A stretch of DNA of 64,000 nucleotides from Fallopia convolvulus (taxonomy: Eukaryota; Streptophyta; Magnoliopsida; Caryophyllales; Polygonaceae): contig OZ024727.1 of the NCBI GenBank assembly GCA_964016875.1, positions 11,900,091-11,964,090 of the forward strand, written 5' to 3'. Both the position numbers and the translations under genes were made by a program. The notes under the pieces are model-generated. The model was given only the letters and a program-made list of their open reading frames with translations, made no database searches and was not told where the DNA came from. This document shows positions 1 to 12,350 of this stretch, piece by piece. Within the stretch, counting starts at the first letter, position 1; every line of letters starts with the position of its first letter.

Positions 1-510
1 CTGAAGCTCAATGCAACCTTCTCCTCCTCGTTGGACTAAAACCATTGAGAAAGAGATTTGATTGCATGCTTATTGTTTGACTCGTTGGAACTCAATTTGC
101 ATGTATCCTGTTTATCCGTGCTCTCATTGCTAATATCATTATTATTCATGATCGTTTCATGTTGGTTTTGATATTAAGTATTTACATGACCCGTTGGCTT
201 GTTTATTATATATGATCAGGATAGGAATAACCAAAGGAAATAACTTGTTTGAATCTATGATCAATAACTTGATGATAAAAGTGGATGCTTGAATAGGATT
301 GCTTTCCTTAATTGATAAAAACTCTATCTTTTCCTTTCTTGATTTATTGCTTTGCTTAATTTTCCCTAGTTTTAGATTACAATAAAAAAATCCCCCCTTT
401 ATTACTACTGAGTTGATAATAATATAACTTTGAATTACAAGTGTCTCTTGGGTTCGACCCCGACTTACCGACTATACTAGTTGTGTAACTAGGGATTTAT
501 TTTTGATTTG
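1..510 (+). mobile_element. 3' part of a Gypsy-type LTR (fragment)
   Basis: There is no open frame here. The stretch from about 450 carries the phrase gtctcttgggttcgacccc. The LTR of the intact Gypsy element in this window, read on its own strand, contains the closely similar tctctgtgggttcgaccc. The fragment ends near a ggcacgacgac block and LINE coding sequence starts at once. I read this as an old LTR or LTR end truncated by the window edge and by the LINE. Family assignment is by resemblance only. Confidence 0.42.
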
Positions 511-2015
511 GCACGACGACTTTCAGCCAGTCAGTGCTTCACCTGTTATTTCTCACATTTGGCGTGGAATAAGATTGGGTGTTGCGGAGGTTGTCACGAA
601 GGGGTCTCCCTGGCTTGTGGGCAATGTGAAATCGATCAAATTTTGGCTTGACAAGTGGGTCAAAAATCAACCTTTGTTGAACCTCGTCACTATAGAGGTT
701 AATTTGAACATGATGAAGCCTACTATTCAGGATTATTGGATTACTAATGTTGAAGGGAATTGGAGTGTCTTCACGCGGAAATTCGGATGACACTGTCGGC
801 GTTAGAATCATCCAGGACGACACTAGAGATGATGCTTTAAGTTGGGGTTGCACTTCTTCTGGAGATTATTCAGTTGCTACTGGGTATAAGATTGCTCATG
901 GAATGAACAATTACCAATTTGTTGACGAGGAGACCTTTAAGAAGATTTGGAAAATGAAGGATCCAAAAAGAGTGAAACACTTCACCTGGTTGTGCATTAA
1001 AGGTGGTGTCATGACAAACTGGGAAAGGCAGAGGCATCACTTGGCGTCTAGCACGGAATGTATGTGTTGTAGAAATGGAGATGAAACTGTGGAGCACGTA
1101 CTTGTTCATAGATTGTCCACTGGTGCATGCCAATTGAAATGGTTTTGAGGTTAATAGTTGTGGTGCCTCTTTTTTCAGGTCCCATTCGTTGCATGGTTAA
1201 GGAGCAACTTGCTAAGCAAGGATGTTGTATGTTGTAGGAGGCTTGGATTGGAGCACTTTCTTTGTGATGACATTATGATGGACATGTAAATGGAGGAACA
1301 ACAAGTGCGTTCGGGACGAGTTAACTGCTTTCGATAGATACGACTTCATAATGAACAAATGCAAGGATTATTTAGAGGCTATTAGAGTGCATGTTAGTCC
1401 TAATCTTGTAGCTCCCAAATATTCTTGTGAAATCTCGTGGAAGTGGCCTATGTAGGGATGGATCAAAATCAATATTGATGGAGTTGTTAGACATCGAGGG
1501 CTTGCGACAACGGCGGGATTTCTGAGAAATCACCGTGGTATGTGGAGAGGTGGGTTCGTTAATAAGTCTTGGAGTTTGCTCTGTCCCCACGGCAGAACTT
1601 TAGGGAATCCTATAGGGACTCAAGATGGCTTGGAACGAGGGCTTTCTCCAGGTGGAAATTGAGTCTGATTCTGAATTAGTTGTTGGTCTTCTTAATAAGT
1701 CTGTTAAGGATAATCATCCTCTGTTTAGCTCGGTGGCCAACTACTTAGGCTTTTTAAGAAAGGACTTGTCCGTCCATGTCCGACACATATTTCGTGAGGC
1801 GAACCAGGTTGCGAATTACCTTGTGTCTTATGCTTTTATCTTAGATATAGGATTTCATGTATTGTCTTCCCCTCCCGAGGGGATTAATGATTTGTTTTTT
1901 GATGATGTTAAGGGTCGGGCTATCCATCGTTTGCTGACTACTTAGCCCTTTTTTTAATAAAATGCTCCTTTTAGGGTCGGAGAGCGCGACCTCTCCTTCT
2001 CCCCAAAAAATTTAT
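511..2015 (+). pseudogene. L1-type LINE ORF2 remnant (zinc-binding and RNase H parts)
   Basis: This is the C-terminal end of a plant non-LTR reverse transcriptase ORF, broken by frameshifts. The frame at 503-790 has the SIKFWLDKW stretch that follows the RT domain. The frame at 747-1148 matches the zf-RVT region (a WK-K-DPKRVKHFTWL stretch and a C-MCC cluster followed by E-VEHVL). The frame at 1625-1945 matches the plant RNase H-like domain (IESDSELVV, FREANQVANY). The 3' end lies near 1950-2015 with a short A-rich tail. Upstream ORF1, endonuclease and RT are absent, so the copy is 5' truncated. It is not functional. Confidence 0.78.
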
Positions 2016-2029
2016 GAAAAATAAGGAGT

Positions 2030-3200
2030 GCTTTAATATGATAATGTCTATTTTAATTCTTAAGAAGTAACCAAGTTTGATGACCAAACGATGTCAAATA
2101 AAACAAACTTTTAACGTGTAGCTTGTAGTAGCACAAACTTTGAAAAAATCAAAAATAATCCCCAACTTTTTGTGTGGTGGTGTTTAGTGGCACCGTTTTA
2201 TTTTTCAATGGTATTGCTCCAAAATAAAATAATGATGTGTCATATATATGCTTAGTTGACAAATTTAATTAATAACTAGATAATAAATTATACAAAAAAA
2301 AGAAAGTAATTTATACAAAAACCTAATTTTATCTCTTCACTCAAGTCTCAACCCAAAATAAAATAATAATTTTTTATATAAATATTTAGTTGGAAAGTAT
2401 ATTCATTAATCAATGACTGGATAATAATCATGAAAATAAAAAAGAATGCGATTTAGATGGAAACAATTATTCATTTTGGCTCTATCCATAAATATAAATT
2501 AGAGTTGTACATTTTCAAGCCACCACATTGAATCTGGTACCACCTTATATTTAAATAATAATAATTTTTTATTTATATTGTCAATTAAATTCCTTTTTAT
2601 CTATTTTTATATTAAAAAAATTAAATTCGAAATCTTTAAAAAATAATAAAAATTATTTTATCTTTATCCTTTTATTTATTTATGTAAAAGGCATATCTTA
2701 AATCAAATTTTGATAAAAAAAAAGTAAAAAAATTTTTTTTCTAGATAATTACTTGCCTAAATTGAATTTTGATAAAAAAAATTGCATTATCTTTTACTTA
2801 ATTTTCTTTTTTTCTAATTCATTTAAACATAGAAGATTTTTTATCTTTAAAAAAATCAATCTTTATTTATATTTTTTCATATTTTCTTATTAATTATCTT
2901 TTTTAACTTTTAAATAATTTGTTTAAGGATTTGAATTTGATTAAAAAAATTATAACAATTTACATTATTTTTTCCTTTTTATTTATTATTTTATAAGAAT
3001 TTTAAAAGTAAATGGTTCTAATTAAAACAATTTTATTTATGTTTTTCCATAAATAAATTATGATTAATTAATCAAATCATATTAGACTTACTTTAATGAT
3101 TTTGTCTAACAATTATAAATTTTTATATAATTTTTTTTAATAACAAGTTATTTTTATTTTTACATTTAAGTTAAAATCCTATTTATAAAATTAATTAATT
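2030..3200. other. AT-rich intergenic stretch without genes
   Basis: About 1.2 kb of very AT-rich sequence with many A and T runs and no coding frame. I see no clear terminal repeats. A TATA-like tttataaaa lies near 3182-3190, about 380 bp upstream of the first HMA start codon, and could belong to that gene's promoter, but this is not decisive. Confidence 0.5.
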
Positions 3201-3565
3201 ATTTAAATTCTTATAGTAGTGTATGGCACAACTACGGATATAAGTCATATAACTAGTTTATGTTATTATCACACCCAAGCTTTCTACTTCACTAGTTCAC
3301 TTTGCTGTGACTTTTTGACGTCTTCTGCTTTATCCTCTCGCTTTTTGCAGTCTTCGATTCCTCACCTAAATCTGAGAAAGAAAGAAATTAAAGATCGGAT
3401 TGCTGTTTCAGTTCAGTAATGGCTGCTCACAAATCCTTTTCGCATATTCCTTCCTTCCAAATTCCGCATCTTTAATTTGCTTCCTGCAAAGCGGATTTTG
3501 TCGCTCTGTTCTGCTCAATTGAAGGTGCCCCTTTAGCTGCAAATTTGGAATTAAGGTATAACCAC

Positions 3566-4164
3566 ATGGGATTTTCATCAGACAACAACTCCGAGAACGA
3601 GATTAAAAGAGTGAGAATTAGGAAAAGCTCTTCAGCTGTGCCTTCTCAGACCAGCCTTGCCTTTTTTGAGTCGCTGACCATGCCTCTTGTTCGTAATCCA
3701 CGTTATTTAATCTTGTTAACCTCTATTCTTCACTGACAAAATTGTCATGTTTGATTTATTCGTTTACCGAGTTTCCGCACATTGATTCTGGATTACTATG
3801 TGCTTGAATTGATGAATCAGGTGCAGGAAGTTGTTCTTTCTGCTGATGTACGATGCAAGGAGTGCCAAAAGCGGATCGCACATGTCCTTTCTCGTATGAA
3901 TGGTGAGTTTCTTTTTTATTTTATTTTATTATATACCCTTGCAATCTTAAGTTACTAGGTTTTTTTTATTTATTTTTGGTTGTTGTAGCTGAGACAGAAT
4001 CTGTGGTTGTGAATGTGTTGGAGAAGAAGGTCACTGTTACTTGTACATACCCAAGCGCCAATGACATAGCAGCGCCTTCAAAGCAGATTACAACCTCTTA
4101 CAAGCATCGCCTAGCGAAATTCGCCCTGCTCAGGATGATTTTCTTCTCGTCTTCCAGCGGCTGA
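3566..4164 (+). CDS. Small heavy-metal-associated (HMA) domain protein 1
   Basis: Three predicted exons: 3566-3688, 3821-3902 and 3989-4164, giving 126 residues. Exon 2 carries the HMA core: a beta strand VQEVVLSAD followed by RCKEC, whose Cys53 and Cys56 form the CxxC metal-binding pair. Exon 3 continues with ETESVVVNV and the final strand KKVTVTC. HMA domains bind soft metals such as copper, zinc or cadmium. Intron 1 starts with the weak donor gttcgt; it was chosen because it joins PL to VQEVV in frame. Intron 2 has gtgagt and a tag acceptor. I chose the ATG at 3566 because the upstream frame lacks another ATG. There is no C-terminal isoprenylation CaaX box, so it is not a typical HIPP. A second HMA gene follows 421 bp downstream. 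The exon model is inferred; the metal and role are unknown. Confidence 0.74.
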
Positions 4165-4585
4165 ACTTAATCCATACTATGTACATATGCTGTCTTTTGA
4201 ACATTGCTAATTAAGTTGTTTTGGTGTATTAATGTATTGTTATGTGTACTCTTTTTTTCTTGTGCTGTGTGGGTTACTTGTGAGAAGAAATGTCTTGTTA
4301 TTGTTAAGTATACTCTTCTTTGCTTTTTCCCTTAGATTCTGGTCTTGGGATACCTTAGAGATTGTTGATTGTATCAATCTTTTCCTGCACAAAAAAGGCG
4401 AAAAACGTCGCAAGAATATCATGCGAAATGCTATTGATTAAGAGAATGAAGCTTTGAAGCCAAGAAATGGATACTTTTAAAAACCTTTCTTAATAGACAT
4501 CATTAATGGAAAACCCAAACAACTAAAATTCCAAAACCTTCCTTTTTCACAATCCTTTTTGAGTTTCTGTAGATATTCAGATGCC

Positions 4586-5159
4586 ATGGAATCTCCCTTA
4601 AGTTTAAAACATAAACTCCTCTGTAATCTTTCGCAACCATCGAAACCCGACCAGCTCATCTGGCCGAGTTTTGACCACAAACTCGAAACCCCCATCTCCA
4701 TGTCAGAAATTAAGGCAAGTATCTACATTCCTCTTGATTTGTTTTCAATCCGTTCTGTTGATCTGAATTAATTCGCTTACCTTTATCTCAGTATTGTTGT
4801 ATGATGATGAGGATCTCAATTGACTGCAAAGGATGCCAAAGGAAGCTGAGGAGCATCCTCCTAAGCATGAAAGGTAATTAATTAAACACATTACCCATTT
4901 TGGCATATGTGCACAATTTTACAAAAAATAATGGTATTTAAGTGTTTGTGATGGCTTTGAAGAGGTGGAAACACACGAGATAGAGAGGCAATTCAGCAGG
5001 GTGAGCATTTGTGGGCGATTCAGGCCATCGGATGTGGCGATTAAGGTGCAAAAACGAATGAATCGAAGGGTGTGGATCCTCGAATATCAAGTTTTCGACG
5101 AGCAGCCAACAGATCAACATCCCCCTCCTCCTCAAGGACCTCCTCCAACTTACGGCTAG
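4586..5159 (+). CDS. Small heavy-metal-associated (HMA) domain protein 2
   Basis: Three predicted exons: 4586-4714, 4792-4873 and 4963-5159, giving 135 residues. Exon 2 encodes MMMRISIDCKGC with Cys55 and Cys58 as the CxxC metal pair, then RKLRSILLSMK. Exon 3 encodes EVETHEIER, the strand SRVSICGRF, then SDVAIKVQKRMNRRVWIL, which is the usual second half of the HMA fold. The tail is proline rich (QHPPPPQGPPP) and ends PTYG without a CaaX box. Intron 1 appears to use a GC donor (AAG then gcaagt); using the nearby GT instead would break the frame. Exon 2 is exactly 82 nt with the same phases as in the upstream HMA gene, which suggests a shared origin. No transcript evidence is available here. 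Confidence 0.75.
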
Positions 5160-5279
5160 GGATAAATGAGGTTCATGTGGTCAATGGAAAAATGGTTGGG
5201 GTTATGTATAATTTGTGCATTGTAATTTTTTCTTCAAAAAAGAAAATCTTGGGGGTATTGGGATTTCAGTGCTAAGTAA

Positions 5280-5714
5280 AATTTGATGCATTTTAAGTGT
5301 AATCTGTTCAGCTTCACCGACAAATAATTTGCAAAATTATGATTCTGAACTTATAAGTGTCATGCTTAAACCTGGCTTACAAGTGACATAAGAAACTTGC
5401 TACAGCAAGGCTTATATTATACTTGGTAATCTCATGCATATTAGAGAACCCAGTTCACTAGCAAATTATGTCTCAGACCCAAGCTAAACCAGTTTGTGGC
5501 TTTCCCGGACCTAGCTCGGTTTGAAGGTAGCTAACTCGGATAAAGTCGATGTGAATGGGCCTCTTACTAGCTTATATGACCCAATTAATGGCTTGACCCA
5601 ATTCTGATGAAGACGCGGCCCAACTTGATCTCTGAAGAAAGCGTTCAAGTGAAAAATTAGTGAAAAATTAGTGAAAAGTTTCGTTGCTGAATTATACTCT
5701 GATCAAGATTTGTT
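5280..5714. other. Intergenic stretch with no recognised feature
   Basis: It follows the stop codon of the second HMA gene and includes its 3' UTR. I see no coding frame, terminal repeat or RNA gene up to the short LINE insertion that starts near 5715. Confidence 0.4.
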
Positions 5715-6023
5715 TAAAGGGAATTTTTTTTTATTAGGTAAGGATTAGGAGGCACTCTCTTCAGGGAAGGCGTTCTAGAGCATCCTGACGAATGAGAACA
5801 ATGGTTCCTAATAGCATCAATAGGGAGACTGTGGCCCAGTTTGGCAATTTTGTCAGCCACAGCGTTACAACCCCTGTTGACATGAGAGATACAATCCGAC
5901 TTAAATCCTTGGAGAGAGACAAGAATATCAGAGATTATCATTTCTATTTCCCAAGGACAATTTGGGAAACCTTGAGCCGCTTTGATTACTTGTAAATTAT
6001 CTCCCTCTAAAGGGAATTTTTTT
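5715..6023 (-). mobile_element. Short 5'-truncated LINE insertion with 16-bp target duplication
   Basis: The - strand frame at 5941-5714 contains ISHVNRGCNAVADKIAKLG, the end of the RNase H-like domain of plant LINE ORF2. The segment is flanked by the 16-bp direct repeat taaagggaattttttt at 5715-5730 and 6008-6023. The T run beside the left copy is the poly(A) tail of the - strand element. Only about 280 bp were inserted, which is normal for target-primed reverse transcription that stopped early. Confidence 0.62.
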
Positions 6024-6133
6024 AAAGGGGATGCATTTAAGGATGTTCATTAATTTTTTTTTTTGATATCATTAATTAAAAAATATTCAAAGCAACGTAA
6101 AACGCTCTCTACTTTTTCCACGGTTTCTCCTTT

Positions 6134-7504
6134 GTGCCGTTGTCGCTTGAATGTCCACCGCCTTTCCTCTGGGGGTGGCTACCTCCACGACACTACCGAA
6201 CAGCTCCAACCCCCCTACTACTCCATCTGCCCCTTTACGCGCATGGAAGGATATGGTTGCTGGTGAATCTGGTCAACAAAGACTCAAGCTTGCATCTGAA
6301 TTTTTGGTGGCGCGCTACTGGTGATCCCGTGATCACATTAGCACCAGAAATTGTGAGTGTGCTCGCTGAAGTATGGAGATCATCCCTCATTGTTAAAGTG
6401 TTAGGTATGTTCGTTCCGTTCCATATAATGGACAAGAAACTCCGTGAACTCTGTAAACCCATAGGCAAGATGCTTCTTGCTGACATGCCTAACGGATATT
6501 ACGTGGTGAGATTCGAGACCGAGTATGATTACATGTCTGTGCTCACTGGGGGTCCGTGGACACTGTTTCGCCTTTACATCATCATCAAGGCCTGGTCCCC
6601 TAATTTCAACCCATATACTGACAAGATCACCACTTCCCCCGTTTGGGTTAGAATTGCAAAACTCCCACTTGGTCTATTATGAAGAGGAACTCCTTCTAAG
6701 AATCACGGCGGGCATCGGCCGATCGAGAAAAGTGGATACTAGGACACTTCTCTCGAATCGTTGTCGTTTGCCAGAGTCTGTGTTGAGGTGGATCTTACGA
6801 TATCCTTAAAGGGCACAATTACCATCAATGGTCATAGGTTGTTTCTTGAATACTAAGGGCTCCGTCGGATTTGCTTCAAATGTGGACGTTATGGGCATCT
6901 GGCCTCGGAGTGTCCTTCTAATCCGCCCCAAGTCACCAACAACATGGAAAAAGATTGTCAAATGTCGGCGTCAGATGGTGGATCTCCTTCCATCGTTCAT
7001 ATGGGTTCGTCCGGAGAAGATAACGGGTCGAGGAATGGGCCTTGGATGGAAGTCCAAAGGAAAAAGAGCCAACAAAAACTGAAGAGTAAGGCAGCGGGTC
7101 TTGGTTCTCCGGCCGGCGTCACTGACACACACCCTCTTGTCGGTGACACTAGCCCCACAATAACGCAATCTCAATTGAATGTTGTGAACGTTGATCTCGG
7201 GAAAGGAAAAAACATTATGGGAAACCCTAATCCCAATAGTACCAGCGTGGTTGGGCCTACCTCGGGATTGGATGTTAATGCCATTATGGCGGCTGGGGAC
7301 CCCACACCTCCCTCGGGTGGTTTTGATATGAGCCATACAATCGCCGCTTCAAATTCCACCAAGTCCAACCATAGAAGACGCAATAAGAACAAAAAGAATG
7401 TGGGCCCAGTGGGAGCCAAAGATCAAAGGCCCAATGGACCTGCTAAATGGCCCAGAAACAAAAATGACGAATTTGTATGTAATCTTGAAAATTTTCCAAT
7501 TTAA
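6134..7504 (+). pseudogene. LINE A ORF1: DUF4283 and CCHC zinc-knuckle protein, frameshifted
   Basis: This is the RNA-binding ORF1 of a plant L1-type LINE. The first frame (6134-6682) carries the DUF4283 domain (LLADMPNGYYVVRF, LTGGPWTLF, SPVWVRIAKLPLGLL). It then breaks. The zinc knuckle is at 6872-6913 in another frame and reads CFKCGRYGHLASEC, a CX2CX4HX4C motif. The last frame (6944-7504) starts after the knuckle, includes GPWMEVQRKK and is Gly/Asn/Lys rich. At least two frame changes separate domain and knuckle, so no intact protein is possible. Confidence 0.75.
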
Positions 7505-7793
7505 CCCTGCTGCAAATATGCCAAGTTACTCTGTTTCCACCAGCGCAACCCCAAACTCGTCCTATGCTGCGGTGGATAACATGGTGTTGGAAAAGGATAT
7601 GCCTACGTTAAACTAGCATTCTGATGTTCATAGTGTGAATGATGATGGCGTTGTGATGGTGCTCCTCGTGAGGAGGAAACTGATAACATGATTCCCAATG
7701 ATAACGTTACCTCTATGGAGGACGATGGGGCCAACCCCAATGTCGACCAGAACTCTTAGGTTTCGGGGTCCGTTTCTCTCCTTGCCATACCCT

Positions 7794-8916
7794 ATGAATT
7801 GCCTTCTATGGAATTGCCGCGGAGCCGGTAATGACCGGTTTCGTAGAGCTTTACGTTATATGGTTAAGCAATACAAAATCGATGTTTTGGCTCTTTTTGA
7901 ACCAAAAATTCTGGCCCTAGGGCGGATTTTGTTTGTGAGCGCACTCCTTTCACTCAAATTATTCGGATTGAGGCTACCGATTTCGCCGGAGGTGTCTGGC
8001 TTCTTTGGAATGAGAGTAATACATCAACCGTCTTTATGATCGGTTTATTCATGCAACGATCAAGAGCAATGGTAAAGTATTCAATCTAATAGTAGTTTAT
8101 GCACCTCCGAATGAAACTGATAGGGAACTATTTTGGTCTGTTTTGCAGGACGTTACGATAGGGATTGATGGCTCGATTTTCATCGGGGGTGATTTTAACT
8201 GCACGCTCCATAGCTGGGGAGCGCGAGTATTGTTAGCTCGCTTTCCTCGGATTCTGATCGCTTCCATGAATGGGTTGAGCGGGTCGACTTTATTGATATG
8301 GGTTTTACGGGATCGAATTTCACTTGGACCACGGGTGTGTCTGCTAGGACCTTTAAAGCTCGTCGTTTGGATAGGGTCTTCGCTAGCCCAAGTGCTAGGC
8401 TGGACTGGCCTTACACTTCGGTCCAACACCTCCTGGTTTTCAGCTTTGACCATTCTCCGTTGTTGTTTCGCTTGGCCCCTGCTAGGGTCGTGAATAAGAG
8501 TCGTCATCCGTTCAGATTTGAGGCTGCGTGGGCAACTCATGAGTCTTTCCAGGGCTTGTTTCAGGATAATTGGGATTTGAGTGCCAATACCCCTTCTGCG
8601 TTGAGTTCCTTCAAAGATGTGGTTCTCAAGTGGAATGCTGAGACTTTCAGAAATATCCAAGCTAGGAAAACTAGAATTCTCGCTCACTTGGCTGGGGTCC
8701 AAAAAGCCTTGTGGTTCCAAAAGTCAAGAGAAAATTGGCTCGTTTCGGGTGACTGTAATACGTCCTTCTTCCATATTTCCATCGTTGTTCGAAGAAGACG
8801 TAATCGGATTGAGTCTCTCTCAAATGACAATGTTGAGTTGAAACAAGATAGTAACTTGATTGAAAAAATGGTGGTGGATTATTTCAAAGACCTTTTCAAG
8901 GAGTTGGGGTTGTTGG
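7794..8916 (+). pseudogene. LINE A ORF2, N-terminal endonuclease part
   Basis: The start MNCLLWNCRGAG at 7794 is the typical opening of plant LINE ORF2, with the endonuclease/exonuclease/phosphatase fold. Later motifs are FIGGDFNCTLHS near 8180, GSNFTWTTG near 8308, RRLDRVFASP near 8370 and FDHSPLLF near 8450 (the SDH site with its Ser changed to Phe). The linker to RT follows, with SRENWLVSGDCNTSFFH near 8730. The reading frame shifts at least twice. The ORF is cut at 8916 by the solo LTR and resumes at 17367. Confidence 0.77.
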
Positions 8917-10194
8917 TGTAACACTCCGACTTTTGTCGAGGCGCTACTCAGTGGTAGACCATGTCCGGGTACTAATCAGATTAGTCTGACAACAAATTTA
9001 CTAGGATCTCGCAACGCGACACAACGAGAAAACCAATAAAACATCCAACTTTTTATTTTAAACTGAAAGTAGAAACATGATAGTATTCTCAAGTTCATAA
9101 TAAAAGATAACAATCAGACTATTCTGTAATTTCAACTCAAACTAAACCAGTTCTATCCAACTACTAATGAAATAATTCATCAGACAACTTTAAATACATA
9201 AATAACCGAATCCCAACAACCCGATCCTAATGACACGTGCGCCAACATCCGCTTCACCGTTTTGTAGAGAATCCATCACGATTCTTAAAAAGTACCTAAA
9301 ACTGTAAAAAATATTCCCCTAAGGGTCAGCTACAGTTCTAATTCAAGCTAGAAAGCGTGAGATGCATATAGAACGTTTTAAAACCACACAGAACCCTAGA
9401 AACCAAGATTCACAAATAAATCAATAATCATCGATTCATATCAAAAAACACTTAACGTTAAATATTCACACAGACACCCATACACACAGACACACAAACA
9501 CACAAATACACACACACACATTCAGACCACATCACAATTATAACCACATTAAAAATACAACAATATCAGAATAGTATAATTAATACAAATAACATCAATA
9601 ATAGTAACAAGGATAACAGTAATCTTCATAAAGATCTTCCCAACATATATAACCACAAAATACATTCTGTTAAACAAAACCCATTAACACGAGACCATTC
9701 AAACAAAATCCATCATATAAAATAACAACCAAACATCCTCCTCAAATCCAAATGGCACCCTCCGGCCTCTCATCTATGGTGCACGGTCAGGGCGCGTACC
9801 TATTCACGTGTCCATTTCCCCCATTAACCCTTCTTTCCCCGGCTAAACCTCTACTAGAGGGTTTGCCAAAACATTTTATTTTATTTTTAGAAGGGGGTCC
9901 CTTCCAGCCACATGACCATGCCTGGGGGCCACTTCATCTCCAACTTTACCCGTGATCCATGGCCATACCGGAGGAACCCAGTGCACACATAACGAAAAAA
10001 TGTCTAAAAACGATTTTTCATAATCTCAAATACATATACAAGCAAGTAATTTAGAATCATTCCAAAATGAGGTTTATACAATCAATGCACTCATTTAACA
10101 CGTTACGGTCGTAAGCAAAGCAAGTCGACAAGCCATTAACCTCGACAGACGGAAGCAAACACGCGGCGGAAGAAAGTAGGCTCGAATAATTCAC

Positions 10195-10575
10195 ATTTAC
10201 AATAACAAGCACAACCACAACTTCAATTCAAGCACAAACACAATTGTAGACACATTCGCAGTTATAATTACGATCACAAGCACACTCATAGTCACAGTCA
10301 GATTCAGAATCACAATCAGACTCACAACCACAAACATAATCACAATCACAAACACAAACACAATCATAATTACAACTACACCCACAATTACAAATACAAT
10401 TACAACTGCAACACAATTACAATCACAATCACATTTACATTTACATAGACAATTACAATTAAAGTTTTCAAACGCACAATTACAATCGCAATTACAATAC
10501 AGTTATAAACACAATTTACAAATATGGGTACCAACACAATTACAAATACAATTACAATGTTCACAATCATAGAGA
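10195..10575. repeat. Degenerate CA-rich simple repeat (acaatt/acaatc units)
   Basis: About 380 bp of imperfect units such as cacaattacaa, cacaatcaca and aacacaaac, lying inside the solo LTR. It creates long Val/Ile-rich and Cys-rich frames on the - strand that are artefacts of the repeat. Confidence 0.85.
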
Positions 10576-10781
10576 GAAAATTTTATTTTAAAATTTAATA
10601 TGCAAAGGGACTAGTTCCCAAAACCAATTTTACATACATGGCACCCAATCTAACCAGAATTGAATTAAGCTGAGCAAGTCGCAGAACGACTTACCTCAAA
10701 CGAAAAATTCCTTGGCGAAGATGAGAAACTAAATGCTTAAGCAAAAACGGTTCCCTAAAAGAAAATTTAACGAGTACGAAT

Positions 10782-11076
10782 TATGAGAATGAAGAAGTAA
10801 ATGATGATATCCATGTGGCAAGCGGAGCACGTGACTTATTTAATTCAGCTTAGCTTAGAAGTTAGTTGTAGACAGTTGTAGCCTAGTAACAAACTTCTCG
10901 TTATATACTATGTATCTAGTCTGTTTTTGGTACTCTGATCATAATACAATCGAGAGCGTTTTCTCTCATGTTCTTGGTTTTCTCTTGATTCCATGATGAG
11001 TGATCAGTGAGCGAGTGATTCTACTACATTTTGATTCATTTTGTTCTTGAGATTAATATGATCGTGAATCTTCAAA
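10782..11076 (+). repeat. Copia-1 5' LTR
   Basis: It starts tatgagaatgaag and ends tgaatcttcaaa. The LTR has an acacgtgac-like G-box core (gcacgtgac) near its start, and a ctgatcataatacaatc segment in the probable R region. The borders were set by comparison with the copy at 15551-15845. Confidence 0.9.
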
Positions 11077-11087
11077 TGGTATTAGAG
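11077..11087 (+). other. Copia-1 primer-binding site
   Basis: TGGTATTAGAG lies directly after the 5' LTR. It differs by one base from TGGTATCAGAG, the usual plant Copia site complementary to the initiator methionine tRNA 3' end. Confidence 0.85.
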
Positions 11088-11252
11088 TGATGAAGAGTTC
11101 TTCCCTGTTTCTGTGAGGCGTTTTTTGGAGTTTTTCTTTTGGCGATCCGAAATTGACAAATTGACTTGTCGTTTTTGGTTCTTCTGTGACGAAATTACGA
11201 TCGAGCGTCGATTGTAAAAGGACAATTGTCTTGGTGAAGTGTTCGTGATCAA

Positions 11253-12347
11253 ATGGCACCAAGAATTGAAGACGAAGCGAGTTCAAGAAACTCGTTCAGT
11301 GGAGGGAATAACTGCACAGATCCTTTATTTTTGTCCAATTCGGACAATCCAGGTAATCAAATCGTGTTTGTACCTTTTGATGGCACAAATTTCATTACCT
11401 GGAGTAGGAGCGTGATCGTGGCTTTAGGATCCAAACAGAAACTAGGTTTTGTTGATGGATCATGTGAGAAGCCATATGATGGAGATAATCTGGCTAGGTG
11501 GATCAGATGTGATTTCATGATTCGATGTTGGTTGATTAATTCCATGTCCAAGGAGATATCTGTGAATTTTACATATGCTAGATCCGCTAAAGAACTTTGG
11601 GATGATTTGCTTGAAAGATATGTTGAATCAAGCACTCCTTTGGTGTATCAGTTACAAAGGGAAATTTGTAACATGAAACAAGAAAATTTGAGTGTTGCTG
11701 CGTATTACAACAAGATGAAGCGAATCTAGGATGAATTGCAAGTCATAGAAGGATTACCTACTTGTAGCTGTGGAAGGTGCACTTGTCAAGTGTTCAAGAA
11801 AATAGTTGAACGAGATGAGAAGGCAAAACTGATGCAATTTCTGATGGGGTTGACAGATACCTATGAGCAGATCAGAACACATATTCTGTTCCAAGATCCT
11901 TTACCATCAACTGGTAGAGCTTATCACATGGTGTCTAGTGTGGAGAAACACAAGGAGATTACAGGAAATGCAACTTCTGGAGGATCGAATCATGAGATTA
12001 TGGCAGTAGGGAAAGCTGGAAAACAGGATGGTGGAGGTAAGAAGGAATACAAGAAAGAAGAGAGAATCTGTTTTCATTGTAATGAAAAAGGTCATATTAA
12101 GCAGAATTGCTTTAAGATAGTAGGGTATCCTGAGTGGTACAAAGGGCCAAAAGGAAAAGGCGTCGAGTTAGGGTCAAGTTCTGGAGGTTCAGGAAGTTCT
12201 AGCAATAGAAGTGGCAAAATTACAGCAAATGTACAGACCAGAAACCAGCAGGATACGCCACTTGATCAAGATGATTCAGTTCAGGTCTCCAATGTGTTGG
12301 TTAATGCTATCTTCCATGAGGTTTGTAAGATGATGAAAGGCAAGTAA
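11253..12347 (+). pseudogene. Copia-1 gag
   Basis: The gag nucleocapsid and capsid precursor starts at the ATG at 11253. The N-terminal part matches the Copia-type gag N domain (FVPFDGTNFITWSRSV) and the UBN2-like region (AKELWDDLLERYVE, LVYQLQREI). A TAG at 11727-11729 interrupts it, probably in place of a Trp codon since the usual reading is RIWDEL. The frame continues from 11736 and reaches the CCHC zinc knuckle CFHCNEKGHIKQNC near 12070-12111. A TAA at 12348-12350 ends the frame before the protease. Confidence 0.85.
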
Positions 12348-12350
12348 ATC

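Noticed and set aside
10197..10416. Two - strand frames rich in Val/Ile or Cys
   Set aside because: They are translations of the CA-rich simple repeat in the solo LTR; two frames of the same repeat are open, which is expected by chance.
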